From: Rhopalosiphum padi
Taxonomy: Eukaryota > Arthropoda > Insecta > Hemiptera > Aphididae
Assembly (NCBI RefSeq): GCF_020882245.1
Contig: NC_083599.1
Span: forward strand, 1,736,001-1,800,000
Direction: 5' to 3'
DNA length: 64,000 nt
The position numbers and the translations under genes are program-made. Shown here in pieces: positions 10,801 to 20,582 of this stretch (position 1 is its first letter; every line of letters starts with the position of its first letter). The notes under the pieces are model-generated. The model did no database searches. It was not told the DNA's origin and saw only the letters and a program-made list of their open reading frames with translations.

Positions 10801-12224
10801 AAATGTTGAAAAGTTTTAAAGATATATAAATAAATGCGTGATAGGTTTAAAACAAAGTTAATTGCCCATAAAAATAAAAAATAAATAAGTTAGAACCACT
10901 ATTTAAAATAATAGTTATGATAAATTGTATTTATATATAGGTATTATAGGAAAGAAGTTCCTAACATTGACTGAAAAAAAAAGGGTACAATTAAAATCTA
11001 GAAAACTTCTTTTTCCAAAACATATTAAGAAAAAAAGTCATGTTGGCCCAGATGAACATTATGGTTTGGCCGAACCACTACCCGAGGAAGAAAATATGTC
11101 TAAAGAAACACTACATAAATTAAAAGAAGATTTTATCAATTCCTTGAAATTAGATAGAAGTGGTCGCTTAAATATTGAAACACTAACTAGACAACAGGCT
11201 AACTCTCAAATTTGGCATTCTGAACGAAGAAATAGACTTACAACATCAAATTTTGGTCGTGTTTGTAAATTACGACCAACTACGTCTTGTAAAAAAACAG
11301 TTTACGATATATTATACCGAACATTTTTTTCAAAGGCAACTGATTATGGTAAAGCCACCGAACCAGAAGCTATTGTTGCATTGGAAAACATATTAAAATG
11401 CAAAGTCAATCCATGTGGACTTATCATTGATGAACATTTACCTTACTTAGCAACAACTCCAGGTAATATATAATTTGGAAAATCAAGAGATATTTTATCA
11501 AAATCCAAAATAAACATTAAAATACTAATCAACACATTTTTTTTGTATAATACACAGATGGTATAATTGATGATGATTTCTTAGTTGAAATCAAATGTCC
11601 ATTTGCAGTCAGAGATTCAATTACATTCTCGGAAGCGATAAGCAGTAAAAAAGTGAGTATAACTATAATATTATAATATCCTATAATATAGGTACCAAAT
11701 CTATAATTAATTTAATTATTAAAATATTATAGTTTTAGTATAAAGAAATGTAAAAGGTTTTCATTACTTTTTTATATTTTTTTTTTGTTTAGCTATTATT
11801 TTGTCGTCTCAATGACAATGGAACGATGGAATTAAAAATTGATCATCATTATTATTATCAAGTCCAGGGACAAATGCACATTTCTAAACGAAAATTTTGT
11901 TATTTCGTCGTCCACTCAAAAAATTGGACGAAAATACAATTAATAAATTATGATGAATCTTTCTGGTACAACAAAATGATTGACAAGTTAAAAATGTAAG
12001 TTAAAAAAATTATTTCATTTTAATCTCAGGGTCTGTTTATCAATTACTAGTTTATTAATTGTATACTCGTTGGACTTTTTTTAAGTTTTTATATGGAATG
12101 CTTACTACCAGAGATAATCAATCCTCAGTATGGAAAACGTTTGTTAGTAGATGATATAAAAGATCCTGAACACATTTTGGAAAACATTAAAACAAAAAAC
12201 AAAATAAACAAAAATTTGAAATAA
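7857..12224 (+). pseudogene. Mutator-type transposase fused to YqaJ exonuclease, 12 exons, one internal stop
   Basis: Twelve exons join in phase with GT-AG borders: 7857-7966, 8033-8122, 8283-8372, 8475-8579, 8729-9269, 9343-9565, 9870-10133, 10241-10627, 10950 (or 10941)-11462, 11558-11652, 11793-11995, 12086-12224. They give 919 codons. The middle part (from codon 270) matches the family I know as the Mutator-like transposase domain, with candidate catalytic residues D294 (VADGQWSKRSY), D388 or D390 (GDGDSSV) and E549 (DNNVCEQFNS). The C-terminal third is a YqaJ/lambda-exonuclease fold: D775, E785 and K787 in DGIIDDDFLVEIKCP, then YYYQVQGQM. The only lesion seen is TAA at 9144-9146 (codon 271), just before the transposase core and one base away from a GAA codon. 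Otherwise every frame and splice site is intact. Likely role: transposase with an attached nuclease; the exonuclease's job in transposition is unknown. Confidence 0.85.
8033..8372 (+). repeat. Tandem duplication of a 90-nt exon (exons 2 and 3)
   Basis: Exons 8033-8122 and 8283-8372 are both exactly 90 nt, share the same splice phase and are near-identical over GTTGTGGAACCTTTTTTCTT and the following GCTGACAATCAACCACCATG. Each encodes a proline-rich unit (EPFFLGADNQPPCSS). The intron between them is about 160 nt with a long T run before the acceptor. The duplicate keeps the reading frame, so the protein has two copies of this 30-residue unit. Confidence 0.85.
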
Positions 12225-12799
12225 ATTGTAAATTATGAATAATTTTGTATTAATTTTATAATATTATATAGTACTGTAAAGAAATATTTTAATTGATTAT
12301 AAATACGATTAACAAAAAATACATCGTTTAATTTATTACTCGTATATTAGGTTTTTATCCTACGAAGTCGTAAAGCAACAAGCATTGACGCATTGTCACT
12401 TCAAAGGTTAAGTCAGATTAAGTTATGTTATAGTTACGAACCAGCGTTACGATTATTTTTATTATTTTACACACAATTATACCCTTTTTACATAAATAAT
12501 AATATAATTGGTTATTTAAATTGTATATAATATATATCTATTTCCTAATCGATGATATTACTATGTATATAATATTATCATGACATTTCGTTAAATAAAA
12601 TAATATTATTAAATCAATTATCATAAGCCGCAGTATTGATACAACGTCATAAAACATTGCATGATAAGTCACCATTGATTGTCTGATGACATTATAATAA
12701 CATAATATATATGATGAGATAATATTTTAGAGTTAAAATATCATATGATTCTGTTAATCATCATCTCAATAATTATTTAATTATATATGATACAAATAT
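12225..12799. other. Intergenic DNA between transposase-YqaJ and glycoprotein genes
   Basis: AT-rich sequence with no ORF of interest. An AATAAA-like signal is not obvious right after the stop at 12224, though A/T-rich stretches that could serve are present. I see no element boundary separating the two genes. Confidence 0.4.
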
Positions 12800-13928
12800 T
12801 AGTGCAGCAGTTCATAGTGTCGTTAGTGTTCTTTCACAGTTCGAGCTCAAACTAAGTTGAATACACGTCGTGTCGTCGTAATTAATAAAAACAAACGGAA
12901 ACACTAAAAATCAGGTACGATATATTTTTATACTAATATTATAATAAAAGTATTACATATTTTTTAAATTATTTTTATTTGTAGTAACTCATTCGTGATT
13001 CTATTTTGTCAAAATTCGAACTTTAAATGCTTATAAAAAAAAATGTGACTACTGAAGTACTGACTATGTATTATTAATATTTTTCAACTACTGTTAGGAG
13101 CCTTCTATTAAATTTTTCAAGCTTTTTTACACAACAAATAATATTTTATTGACATTTATAGAAAAAAACCTAAAAAAGTTTGAAACTGAGTATATCCGTA
13201 AATAGTTTTAAACAAATTAATGCTTATACAGTGTACTCACGGTAACTCGAACCTTGATAACTCGAAAGTCTCGACATCTCGAACAAATAAAATTCTCATT
13301 TAAATAACAATAACACATTAAAATTTTGATAACTTGAAATTTGTTGTAAGTCAAATTATTTTTTATAATACATAAAATATTAATAATACATACAGTAGTT
13401 ACATTTTTTTTATAAGCATTTAAAGTTAGAATTTGGACAAAATAAAAAATACGTAAAAACAACGAAAGTGTGCAAATTATTTTAAGTGAGAAATTCATGA
13501 AAATTTTGCTTTTTAAATCTAAGATTCCTAAATGTAATACAAGATTCCCGATATATTGTTACAATAACAGTTGAAAAATAATGCATCGATTTTCAACTTC
13601 AGTATATTTTCCGTTGGGAATGTGAATTACGTCTCAACAGATATAAATACAAAATTATATTTTGAATATTTTACTTATTTCTATTTTTTTGTGCATATTT
13701 TTTAATATTTTTATCATTTAATTTAGATATATAATAATTATCATTTTTGTCAAAATTCTAACTTCAGACGCTCGTGAAGCTCAGGCTTTTTAGGAAATTA
13801 GAAATTATTAATTAATAATAATAATAATAACATTATTAATTCAATTTTTATTTTATACTTTAAATATTTATTACTTAAAATTGTAGGTAATATTTATATT
13901 CTGTTGTTATTATAGGTAATCAGTCAAT
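12800..13928 (+). promoter_or_regulatory. Candidate promoter, 5' leader exon and leader intron of the glycoprotein gene
   Basis: A less AT-rich segment, about 12800-12914, ends in TCAG followed by GTACGA, a good splice donor. A matching acceptor (TATTATAG) ends at 13915, 13 bases before the start codon at 13929. Just upstream, tattatatatgata-like sequence near 12780 could act as a TATA region. This gives a plausible spliced 5' untranslated leader of about 115 nt and a 1.0-kb intron. The intron carries copies of the dispersed AT-rich repeat (13000-13140, 13745-13780). No transcript evidence is available, so the model is inferred. Confidence 0.35.
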
Positions 13929-15869
13929 ATGTATTTTAACCAAATACTATTAGTACTTATTGCAAATATTATGAATTTCACTCTTGGATTTATTGCGTAC
14001 GATTGTGGAGGGTCGAATCTAAATATCACTTCATTTGACAGCCTGGAAGTAGAAAAATGTGATATTCCAATACCAACACAAACGCAACAGATACAACGAA
14101 TACAATTATTACAAAAAGTTGAAACATATCCAGTTATTTTTAAATCGTGTTTAATATCTGTGGATTATTTAATAACGAGATGCTCGGCATTTGAAGACGC
14201 GCAAGTGGTGGATGGCGGTTACTTTTCTGACATTATTGAACTAGGAAGTGCTCGATGTTCCGAGGTTCATCAGAAACAATCTTATAATTTCCCACTAGGA
14301 GGTGTAGTGACAGACTTAAAAATAAACGAAACAACATATGTTTCAAATACAATGGTAGGGTCACTAGATAAGTATGGCAATTGTAAAGGCTCAACTTTTA
14401 AATCAAGTAAAGGGGATTGGGAAAACGTCGTTGTCCAAGCAAAATTTAAAATATTGCTATCGGAAGGTATGGCTACAGCAAACACCAAAGATAACGTTCT
14501 TATACTTCCAACGGGTACAAAACTTAAATTATCAGACAATTACGGCATTGATGCCTTTAAAGGTGAAATTATCTGGTCAAACAATAACATCAACTGCGAA
14601 GAACACGATTTCAGTGTCCTATATGATGGACCAGCGTCATTAATTACGTCAAATACTATTGATGAAATTTCAAATACATATACTTATATTGTGGAGACTG
14701 ACAAAATAGTCTTTGCTTTAAAAAAAGTCAAAAAAACGTTCGCCTGCACAGGAATCCCAGTTATTCAGACTGAACATATGCAGTTATTAATTTTAACAGA
14801 TCCTACATTTTTTAATTATTTTACACGAAAAACCATAACTGCTCAAAATACTGATTTGTTAGCCTACATAAACACAAAATTTGTTTATGTCGAAAATTTC
14901 TTCAAATCAACAATTACATCGTTGTATAACGATTTAATACTTAAACAATGTGAGCTAGACAGAAAATTATTAGAGCAACGACTCACATTAGCGTCTTCTA
15001 GTCTTTCGGAGTTTGCATATTTCATGGGCGGTGGACCGGGGTTTACGGCAATAAAAGTCAGTGAAATTATCTACTTGATAAAATGCAAAAAAGTTAACGT
15101 AGAAATTTCACAAAAAAAAAATTGTTTTAATGAACTGCCAGTGTTGTACAATAACAAAACATTATTTATGGCGCCCAAAACCCATATTTTACAGCAATTT
15201 GGAACGCAAGTGGACTGTAATGTACTACTACCACCTGCATTCGAATTGGGCGGTGATTGGTTTGCCGTTCTACCAAATATACAAGAAATCAAAAAACCAC
15301 AAAGGCTTAAACCTGCCATGTCCTGGACATGGTCGTATAAAAGTCCAGATTTTCTTATGAATGTCGGCATATATACGCAGGATACAATGAAAGCTTTTCA
15401 ACAGCATATATTGTTTCCACAAGAAGTGAAAGCTGCTACGAATAATATAATCAGACAATCTATGGGATATGATACCACTAACCAAGGTCTGCAATTTAAA
15501 TATTTAATAGATGAAAACACGCTTGGAAAAATGGTAGAAGATAAGTTGTATAAACTATGGGGTTGGTTTACGACAATTGGAACTTTTGTGTCTGGGCTAA
15601 TGGGAATGTTCTTTGTTGCTAAATTAATATTAACACTTGTTGACACAGGTATTAATATAACTTTTTTATATCAAACCTTTGGGTGGAGTACAAAGCTTCT
15701 AGCAGGATTTTTTTCTAGCATTACCCATAACTTAATACTCCGGTCCCATCATAAACAAAAATATATTAAAAATCAAGAGTTTGATGAAGACTCTTTGGAA
15801 AGAAAAAATGTTCGGCGTTATAATAATAAAAACAATATTTATCCAAATCTTCCGCTTGAAATGGTTTAA
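13929..15869 (+). CDS. Endogenous chuvirus-like fusion glycoprotein, intact ORF (646 aa)
   Basis: The protein starts with a signal peptide (hydrophobic residues 5-20) followed by a mature start around IAYDCGG. The early motif YDC…NIT…CDIP is the one I associate with glycoproteins of chuviruses and with env-like genes that insect retroelements captured from them. Candidate N-glycosylation sites include N32, N133 and N576. Cysteines are spread through the ectodomain. A membrane segment lies at about 547-570 (WFTTIGTFVSGLMGMFFVAK), followed by a tail that ends with a YPNL motif at 638-641. No frameshift or stop was found and no polymerase, gag or nucleoprotein gene adjoins it. The likely role is membrane fusion in a virus or captured element; whether the host uses it is unknown. 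A retroelement env is the alternative, but no LTR is visible nearby. Confidence 0.8.
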   Translation: MYFNQILLVLIANIMNFTLGFIAYDCGGSNLNITSFDSLEVEKCDIPIPTQTQQIQRIQLLQKVETYPVIFKSCLISVDYLITRCSAFEDAQVVDGGYFSDIIELGSARCSEVHQKQSYNFPLGGVVTDLKINETTYVSNTMVGSLDKYGNCKGSTFKSSKGDWENVVVQAKFKILLSEGMATANTKDNVLILPTGTKLKLSDNYGIDAFKGEIIWSNNNINCEEHDFSVLYDGPASLITSNTIDEISNTYTYIVETDKIVFALKKVKKTFACTGIPVIQTEHMQLLILTDPTFFNYFTRKTITAQNTDLLAYINTKFVYVENFFKSTITSLYNDLILKQCELDRKLLEQRLTLASSSLSEFAYFMGGGPGFTAIKVSEIIYLIKCKKVNVEISQKKNCFNELPVLYNNKTLFMAPKTHILQQFGTQVDCNVLLPPAFELGGDWFAVLPNIQEIKKPQRLKPAMSWTWSYKSPDFLMNVGIYTQDTMKAFQQHILFPQEVKAATNNIIRQSMGYDTTNQGLQFKYLIDENTLGKMVEDKLYKLWGWFTTIGTFVSGLMGMFFVAKLILTLVDTGINITFLYQTFGWSTKLLAGFFSSITHNLILRSHHKQKYIKNQEFDEDSLERKNVRRYNNKNNIYPNLPLEMV

Positions 15870-16844
15870 AACCGTCAAAATTAAAAAATAAAAAAATATT
15901 TGTAACCATTTTTATTTAAAAATATTTGTATCATGTGAATTAATGTATTAATTAATATATTAAATTATTTAATTTGTATAAAAATTAATTTTATATGTAA
16001 CTATAAATATTGATACATATGGTTTTTTTTTTTATTACAACGCAAAATAAATACGTAAAATGTTAATTGCATAATGTTATGTATTATATTTCATTTTATT
16101 ATTGTACACATAACTATGCACTTTTTACATGGATAATTTCATGTACATATAACATATTATAAATACATTTAAAAAATAAAAGCATAGGTGTAATATAATA
16201 TTATATAGTACGTCAGTTATCCATTATCTATATGAACGCTAGCATTAATTTAAGTCATCACTTATAATAAATTGTCATTAATCCAAATGTTGTGTTTTAA
16301 TTAATTATTATGTATCAATAAATATGTTCTGAACATTTGTAAGTACTACATAATTTAATTTTAATTTATATACATTATATGAACAATGAAAATGTTTAGT
16401 TTATATGGATTGTTTTTTTTTACATATAGGTACTGCAATTGCAATAATATAAATAATTATAGTATTATAGTAGGTATTTATTTAATAAATATTATGTACA
16501 ACAATCAACTTCATATTTTATGTAGGATTATGTTTAAAATTAAAATAAGTAAATACATCAATATTTACTAATTAGAACTATTTAAAATGTTACTAATATT
16601 TATTTAGAAGTTTAAATTATTGTACAAAAATTGCTTCATGTCACTTATAAGTTACAACGTAAAATACGCAATACTTTTACTAAAAAATCTATTTAATCGT
16701 AATGAAATTATTATTTTACATGTATTTTAAAAAGTAATTGGGTTAGAAATATAAATCAAGTTCTGGTGTATAATAATTTGTATGCTTAATTTATTGGTTA
16801 ATGTTTTTAAGCAAACAGGAGCTTTAATTAAAAAATAGGTTTGC
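15870..16844. other. AT-rich 3' flank of the glycoprotein gene
   Basis: Within 25 bases of the stop the sequence AAAAATAAAAAAATA could serve for polyadenylation. The remainder is AT-rich with runs of T (16027) and no ORF that looks coding. Confidence 0.4.
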
Positions 16845-17105
16845 GACACGCGAGCTAGTAGCGAGCCAGCGCACCGTATAGAATTCACGGGTGACAATTT
16901 ACGTAACGGCCTGTAATGACGTATGACGCGAAACGTTCAGCACGACCGTCCGTGAAATAATAATGCACCTCTCCCGCGATTACAACACGCGGACCCCGTC
17001 GCGTACACGATGGGCGTGGTTACGGCCTACCGCGACGGCGGCGAGATGGAATTCAACGCCATCTCTTGAGCGTTGTATACGTAACACTTTTACCAAGACG
17101 GCCTC
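16845..17105. other. GC- and CpG-rich island at the right end of the putative element
   Basis: This 260-bp stretch is much richer in G+C and CpG than the several kilobases around it. It contains phrases such as gcgacacgcgagc, acacgcggaccccg and ctaccgcgacggcggc. A 19-codon ORF starts at 17009 (MGVVTAYRDGG…), too short to interpret. The island ends at the GACGGCCTC/TTAA boundary. It could be a subterminal region of the mobile element, a promoter, or a fragment of foreign origin. I cannot match it to any RNA gene. Confidence 0.5.
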
Positions 17106-17109
17106 TTAA

Positions 17110-19601
17110 ACACAATAAATACACTCGTATTATGCAAATATATGCATTAGGCTCAATGTATTATGCGAAAACATACGAGTTAAAAATAGTAACACTTCCG
17201 TTAGAAAAATATGAATCGTAGTATCGTACATATTACTTTTTCATTAAAACTATTTAAACATAACAAATAACACATGGTGTACTGGTGTTGCATACAAATC
17301 TTCGTCCTGATTATTATAATTAGGTAGGTACTTAACATTAGGTAACTACGACAGCAAGCGTAGCAACAATAAAACACCAATAGACACTGCAGAATGCAGA
17401 TGACTGTCGGAGTCATTGGACAGACGGAGAAAGAGTTATAAGTTTATGACGATTGACGATTAATAATCGTTCGGAATTTTCGATTATTTTTATTCTATTT
17501 ACAAAATTAAATTTTATTGCTTTCACACGCGACGTCTTACCATAGTTGTATCGCACACGAATTAATTCGTGGTATAACATGATATCATGACCCGTGATGA
17601 CTGACGTCTGGCGGGATAAGAAATGATAATTTACGACACTTTCGATGTTATTAGATATTCTATTTTTTATTTATAAAGTAATAGATAAGATTAGTGGTTA
17701 CGTCACAATCTATAATGATAACGCGTCTGGTTCCAAACCATAGAGTAATTACTCTATGTTCCAAACAAACCGTTATCAAGGTTCATTCCATAAGAAATGC
17801 ATTGACCTTTTATTTTTTTTTTGATTCTTTTAGTTTTTTCATCATTTAAAATTGCTTTCTTAGTTTTTAAACTGATTTTATAGTATTGTATGCATATTAA
17901 AATATATATTTAACCAATATTTATGTAGGTAGATTCACTTTTATATTTAAAACTTATGTCCTAAAACAGGCATGTCAAACGCTGAGTGGACTCTGTTCGT
18001 TTTTTCAATTGATTTGCATAGTTTTCTGTTCAATATTCTTGGCCCAGTTTATTCTTTATGTTTGACATGCTTGGTCTAAAGTTAGGTATAGCATATAATA
18101 ATATTTAATTGGTATACATTATATTATTATATGTTCAGTAGCATAGGCGAAACTAGACACTTTTATTAGGGCAGGCCAAATGATGAAAAAAAAAAAATTC
18201 TATTGACAATTTTTTATAGCAATTTTGTTTAATGTATATATATATTATATATAATGAACATTTCTTTACAATTTAAATATTTAATAATAAATAAAAATTT
18301 TAATAATTAATACATTTATTAAAGATATGCACAAATTATAATTTATTTATTTTTTATTTTTTACTATTTAAATTATTATTATTAAAATGTCTATGGTTAT
18401 ATTATGTTAAAAAAAATACATATTATATATGAATTTTTTTTAATGAAAGATTATATTTCTGTATAGGTAGTTGTAAAATTATTCCGAATTGTATTCATTT
18501 AAATTTGGTAATTTACACACTATTCCTGTATCACGTGTCGATTATAAAATAAAAATGACGAAAATATTGAATTTTTCAATGAAATTATGTGAACAGAAAA
18601 GCGATAAAATTGATAAACTATAACTATCGATAAGAAATAAAAAACTCAAGAAACGATTATGATCGTTTTTTTTTATATCAAAAAAACAAATCACTGACGA
18701 AAATAATATTGAACAAAATTAATTATTATCCGAGTTGTCACACACGGTGTTTTTGAAAGGTTTGTGACTTTAAAAATACATGTAAATTCAACAAAAAATA
18801 GATAATTGTTTTAAATAGCATTAAATGATAGCTTGACTTCTTGGATAATGAAAGTATTAAAGTACACGAAATAATGTAAATTACTTACAATGAGTAATTT
18901 GAAAAATTATAAATGCCCGGTATTTTAAACAGCGATGCGACTAACGGGGGTTAATATTACTTAATAATAAATAAATTATTTGGTGATGTATTAATATTTA
19001 ATGTGTATAATAATAATATGGTATTATATAATTATATATATTATATATATATAATTATTATATAAATATAATTACCTCTCCATAATTTTGTAATGTTAAA
19101 CGCAAGAATCTTGTGAACAACCGCTGTTGTCGGTCAATGATAAAAATATGAATTTATAGTAAAAGAAATAATATGAAAATATTAAAGTACGTATAATTGA
19201 CAATTATTTTCTACGGATATATCACCATTCACCACGCCATGTCTAAATTAAACAATAACTAATAAAACCGATTATTCGAGTACATAGAATAGACTATACG
19301 ACTCCATATTTCCATAATTAATGTTAAAAATAAATGTTATTATTATGTTCATATTGTGTAGTATATTGTACAATTTTTTAATTAAAGAAATTATATCAAG
19401 TCCACGTATTTGTATACTTCTAATAGGTACGAGTGGTATAATAATCGTGTAGTAGGTACCTACGAAACATTTAAACGAAAAATTTCACAAATTTTATATG
19501 CAAAAAATAAAGTTTTTAATTTTAAATAAATATACTATTAGTCATTTAAAAAAATATCACTTTATTATGATATGTTATAACTTATAATCCTCATTTGTAC
19601 C
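17110..19601. other. AT-rich intergenic DNA with minor repeats
   Basis: No coding region is seen. A perfect 20-bp palindrome CATAGAGTAATTACTCTATG lies at 17739-17758. A simple TA/AT tract occupies 19020-19065. The remainder is AT-rich sequence without recognisable ORFs. Confidence 0.4.
17967..18074. mobile_element. Possible small hAT-type MITE
   Basis: The left end CAGGCATGTCAAAC and the right end GTTTGACATGCTTG are inverted copies apart from a one-base difference. Ends of the type CAGG…GTCAAAC are known in hAT families. Flanking octamers (tcctaaaa, gtctaaag) agree only partly, so the target duplication is doubtful. Confidence 0.4.
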
Positions 19602-20582
19602 CAGGGGCATACCCAGTAATTTTTCAAGGGGGGGGGGGGGTCCAAACTTTTAACATGTAAAAAAGTATAAAAAAATTACATATAATATATATCATTGAAA
19701 AACCAACAAAAATGTTTATTTTATACTCTTTAATTGGTAAAAGAAACAAGTATAACCGTAATCCTACAATTAAAATTTAACTCAATGTATTAAAATATAA
19801 TTTTTGTTTAAAATGCAAGTCTTCTATTTTTTTTAATTAGCTGTTCAATAACTTCTTCAGGTGTTATAAGTTCTTCTCGATGGATACTTAACATGGCTAC
19901 ACCATTGAGTCTATTCTTTGTCATAGTGCATCTTAATTAAGTTTTAAGTCTTCTTAATGATGAAAAACTTCTTTCAGAAGTACATGTTGTCACAGGTAAA
20001 ATACAAACTATTTTTAATAACTTGTACACATTTGGAAATAGGTCTTCATCACACAATTTAAGAAATTCAATAGCTTTTTTTGGTTTTTGTTCATTTTCAA
20101 TTCTATTTAAAACGTTTTTCCACATTTTAAGTTCCGATATAACTATATCAGAGTCACTTAAATCATCTGATTCTTTATAAAAATGTATTAACTCTAAAAT
20201 GTCATTTCTATTTTTATCCAAATCATTGTCAAATAAAGATTGAAATCCTTTTAAGATTGTTCGGTGCTCTATAAATCGTGTATTCATTTGATCAATAAAA
20301 TAATCTAAAAACGGTGTAAAAATTGATATTCTATAATACTCTTCAGCAGAGTCTGTAGAAATATTATAACGGTTAGTTTGGCGTTTACAAATCCTTGGAA
20401 TATGAATATCAAAATTTAAAAGTTTAGATTTTTCATCTAAGGTCATAAAAATGTTTGAAAATACTTGATCACTATTTTGTCTCATTCGTTTTACTTCTTT
20501 AGTTAAATCTTCAGCTAAATTCATTGCTTCTATTAAATCAATATTGTCTCTTTGTACTTTGTAGTGCTTTACACAATACATA
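19602..20582 (-). pseudogene. 3' part of a hAT transposon (ZMYM-type transposase C-terminus)
   Basis: The element end CAGGGGCATACCCAG begins at 19602. The minus-strand frame (about 19937-20582) encodes the C-terminal part of a hAT transposase: a helical region, then the dimerisation domain ending DLFPNVYKLLKIVCILPVTTCTSERSFSSLRRLKT. The SERSFS block contains the acidic residue of the hAT catalytic triad. The N-terminal half is missing because the frame stops at 20583, where another hAT-type end (CAGGGGCGGACTGG) begins. I read this as an older copy interrupted by, or truncated at, the element 20583-24256. A G run at about 19630 is unstable sequence. Confidence 0.75.

Larger units (their letters stand above)
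5737..17105 (+). mobile_element. Putative TTAA-flanked ~11.4-kb element carrying transposase-YqaJ and viral glycoprotein genes
   Basis: TTAA at 5733-5736 is followed by GAGGCCGTCCCAGTAG. At the other side GACGGCCTC (17097-17105) is followed by TTAA (17106-17109). Read inward, the two ends share GAGGCCGTC exactly, and the next bases differ mainly by transitions (CCCAGTAGAAA versus TTGGTAAAAGT). Between them I find a transposase-YqaJ gene and a chuvirus-type glycoprotein gene on the same strand, and no other recognisable element. A TTAA duplication is typical of piggyBac and Kolobok superfamilies. That the pair of ends belongs to one element is an inference; the match is short, and two independent insertions or chance remain possible. 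Confidence 0.4.

Noticed and set aside
13217..13498. 93-codon minus-strand ORF in the leader intron
   Set aside because: Lies in dispersed AT-rich repeat; composition biased to I, L, N, Y and C.
15071..15646. Three minus-strand ORFs of 74-99 codons within the glycoprotein gene
   Set aside because: Shadows of the intact plus-strand gene.
16845..17105. GC-rich island considered as an rRNA, tRNA or snRNA gene
   Set aside because: No tRNA cloverleaf boxes, no rRNA core sequence and no snRNA motifs could be recognised.
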